DNA of 62,810 nt from an uncultured Faecalibacterium sp. (GTDB taxonomy: Bacteria > Bacillota > Clostridia > Oscillospirales > Ruminococcaceae): assembly GCA_900539945.1 (NCBI GenBank), contig UQDV01000013.1, forward strand, positions 1 through 62,810, given 5' to 3'. Shown here piece after piece: positions 29,872-38,839 of the stretch. Positions within the stretch are counted from its first letter, which is position 1; the number at the start of each line of letters is the position of its first letter. Made by a program: the position numbers and the translations under genes. A model generated the notes under the pieces. The model did not search any database. It saw nothing but the letters and a program-made list of their open reading frames with translations, and was not told where the DNA came from.

Positions 29872-31425
29872 TTACAGCTCAAAGTCGGGGTCGTCCTTCA
29901 GCACATGGATGTTGCTCATGAAGGCGCTCTGCTCCGGGTCGGTGAAGGGAGCTTCCTTGACGTACTTGTTCAGCTGGACGGCAGTACGGGCCGGGTCGGC
30001 AATGGTGCCGGCACCGCCGATGCAGCCGCCGGGGCAGCCCATGCCTTCCAGCAGATAGCCGTTGTACTTGCCGGCCTTGGCCAGCATCAGCAGCTTCTTG
30101 CACTCGGCCAGACCCTGTGCGGATGCGATTTTCACATCCATGTCGGGGTGCCACTCCTTGATCTTGTCGGCAACGGCCTTGGCCACGCCGCCGGACTGGG
30201 CAAAGCCGCGGCCTGCAGCGGAAGCGTGGATCAGATCCTGCTCGGCGGGGTCCACTTCCAGCGAAGCCAGATCCAGGTCCTTGGCCTCAATAATGCCGGC
30301 CAGCTCCTCAAAGGTCAGCACGAAGTCCACGTCGGAACGCACGGTGCGGCGGGAGGCCTCCAGCTTCTTGGCGGCGCAGGGTCCGATGAAGCACATACGG
30401 GCTTCCGGGTCGGCCTGCTTCATCATGCGGGCAGTGAACACCATGGGGGTCATGGTCATGGAGATGTTCTTGGCCAGATCCGGGAACGCGGTCTTGGCCA
30501 TCATGCTCCAGGCCGGGCAGCAGGAAGTTGCCATGAAGTTCAGCTTTTCAGGCACTTCCTTCAGGAAGTCGTGGGCCTCGTCCACGGTGCACAGGTCGGC
30601 ACCGATGGCCACCTCCACCACGTCGCAGAAGCCGACGGCCTTCAGGGCAGCCTTGAGCTTGCCGGTGGAAGCCAGACCTGGGAACTGGTTGACGAAAGCG
30701 GGAGCCACCAGCGCGTAGATGCGGTCGCCGCGGTTGAAGCCCTGGATCAGCTGATAGATCTGGCCCTTGTCGGCGATGGCACCGAAGGGGCAGTTGACCA
30801 GGCACTGGCCGCAGGACACGCACTTGCTGTAGTCGAGCTCGGCACGGCCCAGCTCATCGGAGTGGATGGCACCCATGCCGCAGGCTGCGGCGCAGGGACG
30901 CTCGGTCTTGACGATGGCATTGTAGGGGCAGACGGTGGCGCAGCGGCCGCACTTGATGCACTTTTCCTGATCAATGGTGGAACGGCCGCTCTCCCAGGTG
31001 ATGGCCTTCTTGGGGCACACTTCCATACAGGGGTGTGCCAGGCAGCCCTGGCACAGGTCGGACACCTTGACCAGCTTTTCCGGGCAGCGGTTGCAGGCGA
31101 ACTTGATCACGTTCACCAGCGGGGGATCATAATACTTATCGGCAATGGAAGCGTCCTCCAGACCGGAGACGACGCTGTTGTGCTCGTCCATGCGGCGGGT
31201 GGGCAGGCCCATGGCCAGACGGACGCGCTCCTCAACGATGGCGCGCTCCAGGAAGATGTCCTTGCGCAGCTTGCCTTCCTCGCCGGGGATGATGGTGTAA
31301 GGGATCTTGCGCATCAGGTGGTTTGCCTTTTCACCCTTGACGTTGGCATATGCCATCCGGGCCACCTCGGTGAACACCTGGCGGCGGATCTGGATGACTG
31401 TGGTATTGATTCCTCGAAAACTCAT
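29872..31425 (-). CDS. Monomeric [FeFe] hydrogenase, group B type
   Basis: The product is 517 aa from the ATG at 31425 with AAGGAGAG upstream. An N-terminal domain of about 115 residues is followed by Fe-S motifs CQGCLAHPCMEVCP near 122, CIKCGRCATVCP near 155 and CVSCGQCLVNCP near 201. The H-cluster site has all three loops: TSCCPAW near 298, FIGPCAAKKLEA near 344 and GMGCPGGCIGGAG near 458. The L1 TSCCPAW and L2 GPCAAKK variants point to group B rather than the bifurcating group A enzymes. Likely it makes H2 from ferredoxin during fermentation. No HydEFG maturases are nearby. Confidence 0.88.
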   Translation of the reverse strand: MSFRGINTTVIQIRRQVFTEVARMAYANVKGEKANHLMRKIPYTIIPGEEGKLRKDIFLERAIVEERVRLAMGLPTRRMDEHNSVVSGLEDASIADKYYDPPLVNVIKFACNRCPEKLVKVSDLCQGCLAHPCMEVCPKKAITWESGRSTIDQEKCIKCGRCATVCPYNAIVKTERPCAAACGMGAIHSDELGRAELDYSKCVSCGQCLVNCPFGAIADKGQIYQLIQGFNRGDRIYALVAPAFVNQFPGLASTGKLKAALKAVGFCDVVEVAIGADLCTVDEAHDFLKEVPEKLNFMATSCCPAWSMMAKTAFPDLAKNISMTMTPMVFTARMMKQADPEARMCFIGPCAAKKLEASRRTVRSDVDFVLTFEELAGIIEAKDLDLASLEVDPAEQDLIHASAAGRGFAQSGGVAKAVADKIKEWHPDMDVKIASAQGLAECKKLLMLAKAGKYNGYLLEGMGCPGGCIGGAGTIADPARTAVQLNKYVKEAPFTDPEQSAFMSNIHVLKDDPDFEL

Positions 31426-31665
31426 TCCAATCTCTCCTTGCTCTGCAGTGAACAACAAAAATGCATCGTTTGCCCTGTCTCCGGACGGCCCGGAGCACAC
31501 GGCATCCCACGGGAACGTTTGGTACGGCACCGCTGCAAACGGTGCCACGCCCCGAATATTCCATCCTCATTTTAGCATAAAGCTTCGCTCATGAAAAGAG
31601 AAAACCGCAAAATTCGTTAAGGAAATCGCAAATGGATAAAAGTAAACAAATTTCACTTTAAAATT

Positions 31666-32961
31666 TCAGCAAAGTGTTGCACGCACCCGTTCGCCGTCGT
31701 ACGGACCCAGCCGCACATGCACGATCTCGCCGCTCTTGCGGCCGGGGGCGGACACCACCACCGGGATGTACAGCCGGGTGTAGCCGGTGAACAGGGTGCC
31801 GGACAGCGGCGTTTCCAGCAGCACGTCATCCTCGGTGCCCTCGTGGGCGGCCAGCACCTCACAGCGCACCTGCTCGGCAAGGGCGTTCATTTCACGGCTG
31901 CGCGCCTGCTTTTCGCGCTCGTGCACCTGATCCGGGAAGTCGTAGGCCGGGGTGCCGCTGCGGCGGGAGTAGGGGAACACATGCACCTTCAAAAAGCCGA
32001 TCTTCTTCAGGAAGTCGCAGCTCTCGGCAAAATCCTCGGGCGTCTCGCCGGGGAAGCCGCAGATGCAGTCGGTGGTAAAGCTCACCGGGCGGCTGCCGTA
32101 GGCGGCGCGGATCTGGTCCACCACCTGGGCATACTGTTCGGCACTGTAAACGCGGCGCATCCGGCGCAAAGTGGCGGTGCAGCCGCTCTGCAGGCTCAGA
32201 TGGAACTGGGGACACAGCTTGTCCACAGCGGCCAGCCGGGTGATGAACTCCGGGGTGAGCATGTCCGGGTCCAGGCTGCCCAGACGGAGGCGCTCGATGC
32301 CCTCCACCTGAGCACATTTCTCCACAAGCTCCACCAGATTGGTGCCGGTGTCCAGCCCGTAGCTGGGCAGGGAAATGGCACTGAGCACCACTTCCCGGTA
32401 ACCGGCGGCGGCCAGCTGGCGCAGCTCGGCCAGAATGCTGCTTTCGGCGCGGCTGCGCACCGGGCCGCGGGCACGGGGGATGACGCAGTAGGCGCACTGC
32501 CGGTTGCAGCCGTCCTCCACCTTGATGAAGGCGCGGGTGTGGGTCTCGAACCGCTCCACCGGCAGTTCCTCGAACTGCTCGCCGTGCTGGTGCGGGGTGA
32601 TGGCCACGATGCGCTCATGGCCGTCCAGCAGCTTGAGCACATTGTCCAGAATGGCCTTGCGGTCACCGTTGCCGCACACCAGGTCGGCCTCCAGGAACTG
32701 CGCAGCCTCCTCCGGGAAGGCCTGCGGATAGCAGCCGGTGAGCACGGTCACGGCACCGGGGTTCTCGCGCTTGGCACGGCGCAGCCACTTGCGGCTCTTC
32801 TGATCGCCAAAGTTGGTCACGGTGCAGCTGTTCACCACGAATACGTCCGCCGGTTCGCCTTCCTGCACGATGGTAAAGCCGTTGGAGCGGAACATCTGCT
32901 CCAGGGCGCCGGTCTCGTTCAGGTTGACCTTGCAGCCCAGTGTATAAAAACAAACTCGCAT
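31666..32961 (-). CDS. mtaB: tRNA t6A37 methylthiotransferase MtaB
   Basis: The product is 431 aa. It is a radical-SAM enzyme that adds a methylthio group to t6A37 of ANN-decoding tRNAs. The N-terminal domain with three cluster cysteines begins CFYTLGCKVNLNET, then has VVNSCTVTN near 44 and LTGCYPQ near 74. The radical-SAM motif CNRQCAYCVIPRARG is near 151. A TRAM domain forms the C-terminus. AAAGGAT precedes the ATG. A promoter lies upstream; I see no clear terminator before the hydrogenase promoter region. Confidence 0.95.
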   Translation of the reverse strand: MRVCFYTLGCKVNLNETGALEQMFRSNGFTIVQEGEPADVFVVNSCTVTNFGDQKSRKWLRRAKRENPGAVTVLTGCYPQAFPEEAAQFLEADLVCGNGDRKAILDNVLKLLDGHERIVAITPHQHGEQFEELPVERFETHTRAFIKVEDGCNRQCAYCVIPRARGPVRSRAESSILAELRQLAAAGYREVVLSAISLPSYGLDTGTNLVELVEKCAQVEGIERLRLGSLDPDMLTPEFITRLAAVDKLCPQFHLSLQSGCTATLRRMRRVYSAEQYAQVVDQIRAAYGSRPVSFTTDCICGFPGETPEDFAESCDFLKKIGFLKVHVFPYSRRSGTPAYDFPDQVHEREKQARSREMNALAEQVRCEVLAAHEGTEDDVLLETPLSGTLFTGYTRLYIPVVVSAPGRKSGEIVHVRLGPYDGERVRATLC

Positions 32962-33012
32962 GAGGGATTATCCTTTCGACAAAAGTGAGTTCAGAAAATT
33001 GCAGTATTATTC

Positions 33013-33042
33013 ATTATATAACAGAGCGGCCCCACAGTGCAA
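33013..33042 (-). promoter_or_regulatory. Promoter for mtaB
   Basis: TTGCAC (33037-33042) and TATAAT (33013-33018) on the minus strand are 18 bases apart. Confidence 0.65.
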
Positions 33043-33162
33043 GAGCGGATTTTGCCCGGCAGCACGTTCCAGCGCACAAAAACGGGATTTTACAACGGGG
33101 CATTTGCAGGCAGTCTGCCGCATACATTGCAGCAGACGAGATCGTGCGGGGAGGGGACCGGA

Positions 33163-34398
33163 ATGGAACGGAGAAATCTGGCATTGCTGTGCGCGGGGGT
33201 CCTGTGCTTCTGGCTGTTTGCGCTGGCCTTCGGCACGGCAGAGGGCCGGGGCGTTGCGGTGCAGGCGGAACTGCCCACAGCGGCCCCGGCGGCGGTGGAA
33301 GATGTCCCGGTGGTGGACGCTGCGGCGCAGCCGCAGCTGAGCCTGAACTGCCGGGCGGCCATTCTGGTGGATCAGGACACCGGTACGGTGCTGTACGAAA
33401 AAAACGCCGATGAGCAGGTGCCCATTGCTTCCATCACCAAGGTGATGACCCTGCTGCTGACCTTTGAAGCCATCCACAACGGGCAGCTCACACTGGAAAC
33501 AACGGTGCCGGTGAGCGAGCACGCCTACCATATGGGCGGCAGTCAGATCTGGCTGGAACCCGGGGAGCAGTTCACGCTGGATGAGATGATCAAGGCCATC
33601 TGCGTGTCCTCGGCCAATGACGCCGCTGTGGCAGTGGCGGAGCTGGTGGGCGGCAGTGAGCCGGCCTTTGTGGAGCGCATGAATGCCCGGGCCGCCGAGC
33701 TGGGCATGGAGCACACCACCTTCCACAACGCCTGCGGGCTGGATACCGAAGGGCACCTTTCCACCGCCCGGGACGTGGCGGTGATGAGCTGCCAGATCTT
33801 GAACACCTGCCCGGAGGTGCTGCACTATACCGGCATCTGGACCGATACCCTGCGGGGCGGGGCCACCCAGCTGGTGAACACCAACAAACTGCTGCACCGC
33901 TACAACGGCATCACCGGCCTCAAGACCGGTACCACCGGCGGGGCTGGGGTGTGCATCAGCGCCAGTGCCGCCCGCGACGGCCTGCGGCTGGTGGCGGTGA
34001 TCCTGGGGGCACCCTCCAGCAAGGACCGGTTTGAAGCCGCCGCCGCCCTGCTGGACTATGGCTTCGGGGGCTGGCAGGCCGCCCCGCTGCCGGCACCGGA
34101 GGTCCAGCCCTTACAATTAAAGGTAAAGGGCAGTGCAGAGGACAGCGTGCCGCTGGATTATTCCGCTCTGCCGCAGACCGTTCTGCTGCCCCGGGAGGGC
34201 ACGGTGGCGCTGACCGCGCAGGCCTGCCTGCCCCAGCAGCTGGAAGCCCCGGTGGAAAAGGGCCAGACGGTGGGCACCGTGCAGGTGTACCACGGCGAGA
34301 CTCTGCTGGGCGAATACGAGGTGAAAGCGGCCGCCGACGCGCCCCGTATGGACTTTGGCACCGCTTTCAGCCTGCTGTGGGGCAGCCTGACCGGCTGA
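33163..34398 (+). CDS. D-alanyl-D-alanine carboxypeptidase (class A low-MW PBP)
   Basis: The product is 411 aa from the ATG at 33163 with GGGGAGGGG upstream; the longer frame has no ribosome site. It trims the terminal D-Ala from peptidoglycan stem peptides outside the cell. A signal or anchor helix covers residues 6-23. The serine site SITK is near 89, SAN near 148 and KTGTTGGAG near 250. A C-terminal beta domain follows (about 300-400). No hydrophobic C-terminal anchor is obvious, so the N-terminal helix may hold it to the membrane. Confidence 0.93.
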   Translation: MERRNLALLCAGVLCFWLFALAFGTAEGRGVAVQAELPTAAPAAVEDVPVVDAAAQPQLSLNCRAAILVDQDTGTVLYEKNADEQVPIASITKVMTLLLTFEAIHNGQLTLETTVPVSEHAYHMGGSQIWLEPGEQFTLDEMIKAICVSSANDAAVAVAELVGGSEPAFVERMNARAAELGMEHTTFHNACGLDTEGHLSTARDVAVMSCQILNTCPEVLHYTGIWTDTLRGGATQLVNTNKLLHRYNGITGLKTGTTGGAGVCISASAARDGLRLVAVILGAPSSKDRFEAAAALLDYGFGGWQAAPLPAPEVQPLQLKVKGSAEDSVPLDYSALPQTVLLPREGTVALTAQACLPQQLEAPVEKGQTVGTVQVYHGETLLGEYEVKAAADAPRMDFGTAFSLLWGSLTG

Positions 34399-34530
34399 AA
34401 AACCGAAACATACGCTTCAGCGCACAAAAGCGAAAACGGCCCCGCGCGCAGAAACTGTCTGCCTGAACAAATCTGGATGAAGAAACAAAAAAACACTATT
34501 AAAATTGTATGAAATCCAAGGATTTTGACC

Positions 34531-34559
34531 TTGACTTTGCCCGGAGGGAACGGTACACT
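34531..34559 (+). promoter_or_regulatory. Sigma-A promoter for pgi
   Basis: TTGACT at 34531-34536 and TACACT at 34554-34559 have a 17-base spacer. Confidence 0.75.
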
Positions 34560-34622
34560 TATACCAAGACTAGTTCCTCGCAGGGCAAAGTGCCCGGCAA
34601 ATCGTTTGGAGGTTCGAATACA

Positions 34623-35954
34623 ATGAGTGTTGCACTGAACACGAAACACCTCTCCGGCTTTATCAGCGAAGAGGAATATGCAGCCATCTATCCCCAGGTG
34701 GAAGCAGCCCACAAGCAGCTGGAGGCCAAGAACGGCCCCGGCAGCGACTTCCTGGGCTGGATGTATCTGCCCCGTGATTATGACAAGGAAGAGTTTGCCC
34801 GCATCAAGGCAGCTGCCAAAAAGATCCGTGAGGATTCCGACGTGCTGGTCGTGGCCGGCATCGGCGGCAGCTATCTGGGCGCCCGTGCCGTGGTGGAGGC
34901 CGTGAAGGGCCAGTTCCACAACGAGCTGGAGGGCGGCCCCAAGATCTACTTCTGCGGCAACAGCATCAGCCCCACCTACCTGAACAACATCCTGGACCTG
35001 TGCAAGGGCAAGCGCTTCTCCATCAACGTTATTTCCAAGTCCGGCACCACCACCGAGACCAGCCTGGCCTTCCGTGTGCTGCGCGAGTTGCTGGAGAAGG
35101 AGATGGGCGTGGAAGAGGCCAATAAGCGCATCTACGCCACCACCGACCGTGCCAAGGGCACTCTGAAGCAGCTGGCCGACGCACAGGGCTGGCCCACCTT
35201 CGTGGTCCCCGATGACGTGGGCGGCCGCTACTCCGTGCTGAGCGCCGTGGGCCTGCTGCCCATCGCCGCTGCCGGCATCGACATCGACGAGCTGATGCAG
35301 GGCGCTGCCGACGCCATGGAGCGCTTCTCCGTGCTGAGCCCCGACAACGACGCTTACAAGTATGCTGCCATCCGCAACATCCTGTACCGCAAGGGCAAGA
35401 GTATCGAGATCCTGGAGTGCTACGAGCCGGACTTTACCCTGATGAACGAGTGGTACAAGCAGCTGTTCGGCGAGAGCGAGGGCAAGGATGGCAAGGGCCT
35501 GTTCCCCGCAAGCTGCATCTTCTCCACCGACCTGCACTCCATGGGTCAGTTCATCCAGGAAGGCTCCCGCACCATGTTCGAGACCATCGTGGACGTCAAG
35601 AAGCCCGCAAAGGACCTGTTCATCGACCCGCTGGAGGGCAACTTTGACGGCCTGAACTTCCTGGCTGACCAGAACATGAGCGTGGTCAACCGCAAGGCCA
35701 TGGAAGGCACCATCCTGGCTCACACCGACGGCGGCGTGCCGGAAGTGCTGGTGGAAGTGGACGACCTGTCCGCTTACAACGTGGGCTACCTGATCTACTT
35801 CTTCTGGCGTGCCTGTGCCTGCAGCGGCTATCTGCTGGGTGTGAACCCCTTCAACCAGCCGGGCGTGGAAAGCTACAAGAAGAACATGTTTGCACTGCTG
35901 GGCAAGCCGGGCTACGAAGGCCTGACCGCCGAGCTGGAAGCAAAGCTGAAGTAA
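34623..35954 (+). CDS. pgi: Glucose-6-phosphate isomerase
   Basis: The product is 443 aa, the shorter Firmicutes form. It interconverts glucose-6-P and fructose-6-P in glycolysis. The two SIS domains show [15 protein letters not shown] near 78, the sugar-phosphate loop [11 protein letters not shown] near 137, [17 protein letters not shown] near 198, and [10 protein letters not shown] near 305 with a catalytic Glu region. [14 protein letters not shown] near 405 carries the C-terminal lysine. The frame extends upstream, but GGAGG nine bases before 34623 fixes the start. Codon use is that of a highly expressed gene. Confidence 0.96.
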   Translation: MSVALNTKHLSGFISEEEYAAIYPQVEAAHKQLEAKNGPGSDFLGWMYLPRDYDKEEFARIKAAAKKIREDSDVLVVAGIGGSYLGARAVVEAVKGQFHNELEGGPKIYFCGNSISPTYLNNILDLCKGKRFSINVISKSGTTTETSLAFRVLRELLEKEMGVEEANKRIYATTDRAKGTLKQLADAQGWPTFVVPDDVGGRYSVLSAVGLLPIAAAGIDIDELMQGAADAMERFSVLSPDNDAYKYAAIRNILYRKGKSIEILECYEPDFTLMNEWYKQLFGESEGKDGKGLFPASCIFSTDLHSMGQFIQEGSRTMFETIVDVKKPAKDLFIDPLEGNFDGLNFLADQNMSVVNRKAMEGTILAHTDGGVPEVLVEVDDLSAYNVGYLIYFFWRACACSGYLLGVNPFNQPGVESYKKNMFALLGKPGYEGLTAELEAKLK

Positions 35955-36008
35955 ATCAAAAAAATGATCTCCCGCCGCGAGGCGTGGAAAATACAGGAGG
36001 ACTGAACT

Positions 36009-36413
36009 ATGATTAAACTGATTGTTGGTACCAAGGGCTCCGGCAAGACCAAGGCGATGATCGACCAGATCAATGACGCGGTCAAGACCTCCAAGGGCAA
36101 CGTGGTCGTCGTGGAAAAGGGCATGAAGCTCACCTACGACATCGCTCCTGCTGCACGTCTGATCGACCTGGACGAGTACAAGATCGCCGGCGGCGAGATG
36201 CTGTACGGCTTTGTTGCCGGCCTGATGGCAAGCAACTACGATATCACCGACCTGTACATCGACGGCATCCTGAAGGTGCTGGACCACGACATCAACCGTC
36301 TGGGCGTTGTGCTGGATGAGATGGCTGCCATTGCGGGCGACTCCGTCAAGGTCACCGTGACCGTCAGTGCTGACGAGGCTGCCCTGCCCCACAACGTGAA
36401 GAAGTACCTGTAA
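36009..36413 (+). CDS. Small P-loop protein, 134 aa
   Basis: The product is 134 aa and starts at once with a Walker A loop, LIVGTKGSGKT (residues 4-14). A Walker-B-like VVLDEMAAI lies near 98. It has no membrane segment. Length and order do not match a known kinase or ABC domain; short P-loop proteins of this kind are sometimes labelled PilT-like in Clostridia. CAGGAGG precedes the ATG. It follows pgi by 54 bases without a terminator, so the two are probably co-transcribed, and a long hairpin follows it. Function unknown. Confidence 0.8.
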   Translation: MIKLIVGTKGSGKTKAMIDQINDAVKTSKGNVVVVEKGMKLTYDIAPAARLIDLDEYKIAGGEMLYGFVAGLMASNYDITDLYIDGILKVLDHDINRLGVVLDEMAAIAGDSVKVTVTVSADEAALPHNVKKYL

Positions 36414-36433
36414 GTTCCGAACGGTAGGCTTAC

Positions 36434-36488
36434 AACAGGCAGGAGACCGGAAAATTTGAAATTTTTTCGGTTTTCTGCCTGTTTTGGT
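36434..36488 (+). terminator. Terminator after the P-loop gene
   Basis: AACAGGCAG and CTGCCTGTT pair, with a second inner stem ACCGGAAAATT...AATTTTTTCGGT, followed by TTTT. Confidence 0.75.
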
Positions 36489-36489
36489 G

Positions 36490-36518
36490 TTGACAAAGGC
36501 CTTTGTTGGCGCTATACT
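36490..36518 (+). promoter_or_regulatory. Strong sigma-A promoter for yceD-rpmF
   Basis: TTGACA at 36490-36495 and TATACT at 36513-36518 have a 17-base spacer, a near-perfect consensus fitting a ribosomal protein operon. Confidence 0.88.
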
Positions 36519-36545
36519 AACAAAGCAGCCTTTTAGAGGTGTACT

Positions 36546-37046
36546 ATGCAATTTGACCTGAGAAAGTTTATCACAGCCGGCAGGCAACCCTATCATGCAG
36601 AGTTTCAGTGTGATTTATCTGCTCATGATTATGCCGGTGCAAGGATCCCTCAGCCGGTCACTGCGGTGTTTGACGCGGAGACGGACGGCGACGAGATCCG
36701 GATGACACTGCGGGCAAACGCATTGGTGCACGGAGAGTGCGCCCGCTGCCTGGACCCGGTCACCCGGGAAGAGACAGTCGATACGGAGTGGACCGTCAAG
36801 GAACGGGATCTGGATGACCCGGATTTCGAGCTTCCGCTGGATGAAAAAGGGCATTTGGATGTGGATGAGTGGCTTAGCCAGGAATTCATGTTCCAGATCC
36901 CCACGGTGCTGCTTTGCAGCCCCGACTGCGCCGGACTTTGTCCGCAGTGCGGCAAAAAGAAAGCGGAGTGCACCTGCCAACCGGCAGAACCGACCGAAGC
37001 TCCCGTAGACACAAGGCTCGCAATCCTTAAATCACTGCTGAACTGA
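36546..37046 (+). CDS. yceD: YceD/DUF177 family protein
   Basis: The product is 166 aa. The DUF177 domain is known upstream of rpmF across bacteria and is linked to 23S rRNA accumulation. Two cysteines of the core (CARCLDPV near 67) and a C-terminal zinc-like pair, CSPDCAGLCPQCGKKKAECTC near 123, are present. A weak AGAGG precedes the ATG. The 26-base gap to rpmF and the shared strong promoter support one operon. Confidence 0.9.
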   Translation: MQFDLRKFITAGRQPYHAEFQCDLSAHDYAGARIPQPVTAVFDAETDGDEIRMTLRANALVHGECARCLDPVTREETVDTEWTVKERDLDDPDFELPLDEKGHLDVDEWLSQEFMFQIPTVLLCSPDCAGLCPQCGKKKAECTCQPAEPTEAPVDTRLAILKSLLN

Positions 37047-37072
37047 TAAACCCATCAAGGAGGTGCAAAAAT

Positions 37073-37252
37073 ATGGCAGTACCTAAGAGACATCTTTCCA
37101 AGGCCCGCCGCGACAAGCGTCGCAGCAATGTTTGGAAGCTGGAGGCCCCCGCACTGGTCAAGTGCAGCAACTGCGGCTCTCTGAAGCTCCCCCACCAGGC
37201 ATGTGGCAACTGCGGTTACTACAAGGGCGAGGAAGTCATCAAGAAGGCCTAA
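37073..37252 (+). CDS. rpmF: 50S ribosomal protein L32
   Basis: The product is 59 aa. It starts MAVPKRHLSKARRDKRRS, the hallmark of bL32, and has a zinc ribbon CSNCG...CGNCG near residues 31 and 44. This is the C+ zinc-binding form. AAGGAGG lies about nine bases before the ATG. It is co-transcribed with yceD, the standard arrangement. Confidence 0.96.
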   Translation: MAVPKRHLSKARRDKRRSNVWKLEAPALVKCSNCGSLKLPHQACGNCGYYKGEEVIKKA

Positions 37253-37287
37253 TTTGCGCGTAATTGGTGGCATAATGGTGTTATGTA

Positions 37288-37322
37288 CAGAAGGGGAGGG
37301 CGCGATGCCTTCCCCTTCTTGT
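37288..37322 (+). terminator. Terminator after rpmF
   Basis: AGAAGGGGAGG pairs with CCTTCCCCTTCT around an eight-base loop. The T-run is interrupted (TGTTCTGTC). Confidence 0.65.
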
Positions 37323-37349
37323 TCTGTCTGAACAAAGGAGGTGGATGCG

Positions 37350-38678
37350 TTGGCGATCAAAATCGAGCGTGTGGAACCGGGCAGCGAAGCCGAGGCGCTG
37401 GGCCTTGCGCCCGGTGACGAGCTGCTGGCCGTGGATGAAAACGAGCTGAATGACTCGCTGGATTACGATTTTTATACCGACAGCTCCAGCTTTCACCTGA
37501 AAGCAAAGGTGGCCGACGGCATCCGGGAATGGAATGTGCAGCGCACGGAGCGCGGACCCTTTGGCTGTGACTTCAAGACCTATCTGGGCGACCAGAAGCA
37601 CTCCTGCTCCAACCACTGCATGTTCTGCTTCATCGACCAGCTGCCCCCCGGCATGCGCGAGAGCCTGTATTTCAAGGATGATGACGAGCGCCTGAGCTTT
37701 TTGTTCGGCAACTACATCACCATGACCAACATGCAGGACCATGAGATCGAACGCATCATCAAGATGCACATCTCACCCATCAACATTTCGGTGCACACCA
37801 CCAACCCCCAGCTCCGCGTGCGGATGCTGGCCAACAAGCGCGGCGGCGAGGTGCTCAAGTACCTGCCCCGGTTGGTGCAGGGCGGCATTGCCGTGAACTG
37901 TCAGCTGGTGCTGTGCCGCGGCATCAACGACGGCGACGAGCTGCGCCGCACCCTGACCGATCTGCTGGAGCTGACTCCCATGGTGCAGAGCGTGGCGGCG
38001 GTGCCCTGCGGGGTGACGGATTACCGTCAGAATCTGTTCAAACAGATCCCCTACGACGCCGAGACCAGCGCCGCCGTCATCGACATTCTGGAAGAATTCG
38101 GCGACGAGTGCAAGCGCCGCCACGGCAAGCGCATCATCTACCCCAGCGATGAGTGGTATCTCAAGGCCGGGCGTCCCATCCCGGACCCGGAATTCTACGA
38201 GGACTACGACCAGCTGGAAAACGGCGTGGGCATGATGAGCCTGTTCCGGCAGGAATTTCTGGCCGAACTGGACAAGCCCCACCGCATTTACGGCACCAAA
38301 AAGCTGGATGTGGTCACCGGCACCATGGCAGCCCCCCTCATCATTGAGATGATGGAAGAGCTGCACCGCCAGTACCCCATGATCGAGGTGACCGTGCACC
38401 CCATCCAGAACAAGTTCTTTGGCGGCAACGTGGGCGTGGCGGGCCTTGTAACGGCCACCGACATCATCGCCCAGTGTGAGGGCAAACTGACCAGCGGTAC
38501 GCTGGGCGTGCCCGCTGTGATGCTGCGCGAAGAGAAAGATACCTTTTTGGACGATGTGACGATCACCCAGCTGGGCGAGCGTCTGGGCGTGAAGGTCGAG
38601 GTGCTGCCCGTGGGCGGCGGCGACGAGGCCCGCGCCCTGCTGCGCAGCGGACTGCACATCGCAAGAAGAAAGCGATAA
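37350..38678 (+). CDS. DUF512 family radical-SAM-like protein with PDZ domain
   Basis: The product is 442 aa from a TTG at 37350, seven bases after AAGGAGG; the GTG at 37341 overlaps that site. An N-terminal PDZ-like segment (EPGSEAEALGLAPGDELL) is followed by a cysteine motif, CSNHCMFCFIDQLP near 87, of radical-SAM type. A DUF512 C-terminus has HPIQNKFFGGNVGVAGLVT near 355. The family is widespread in Firmicutes and usually lies upstream of der, as here. The reaction is not established. Confidence 0.88.
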   Translation: MAIKIERVEPGSEAEALGLAPGDELLAVDENELNDSLDYDFYTDSSSFHLKAKVADGIREWNVQRTERGPFGCDFKTYLGDQKHSCSNHCMFCFIDQLPPGMRESLYFKDDDERLSFLFGNYITMTNMQDHEIERIIKMHISPINISVHTTNPQLRVRMLANKRGGEVLKYLPRLVQGGIAVNCQLVLCRGINDGDELRRTLTDLLELTPMVQSVAAVPCGVTDYRQNLFKQIPYDAETSAAVIDILEEFGDECKRRHGKRIIYPSDEWYLKAGRPIPDPEFYEDYDQLENGVGMMSLFRQEFLAELDKPHRIYGTKKLDVVTGTMAAPLIIEMMEELHRQYPMIEVTVHPIQNKFFGGNVGVAGLVTATDIIAQCEGKLTSGTLGVPAVMLREEKDTFLDDVTITQLGERLGVKVEVLPVGGGDEARALLRSGLHIARRKR

Positions 38679-38684
38679 AAAAGA

Positions 38685-38814
38685 ACCCTCTCCGTCATCG
38701 CTGCGCAATGCCGCCTCTCCCGAAGGGCGAGGTCTGAGCTGCTTTCCCGCAACGCATCAAAAAGCTCTCCCTTTCGGGAGAGCTGGCACGGCGTGAGCCG
38801 TGACTGAGAGGGTC
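38685..38814. repeat. Dispersed hairpin repeat, 130 bp
   Basis: The left end AACCCTCTCCGTCATCGCTG matches the copy at 12233. The right end TGACTGAGAGGGTC is its inverse. An inner AGCTCTCCC...GGGAGAGCT hairpin and a GGCACGGCGTGAGCCGTG hairpin lie before the right end. It fills the gap between the DUF512 gene and der. Confidence 0.85.
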
Positions 38815-38839
38815 TTGCTACAAGGAAGGAGGAACCCCC

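Noticed and set aside
31426..31548. 41-residue N-terminal extension of the hydrogenase
   Set aside because: It lacks a ribosome site and has no family similarity, while the ATG at 31425 has AAGGAGAG upstream.
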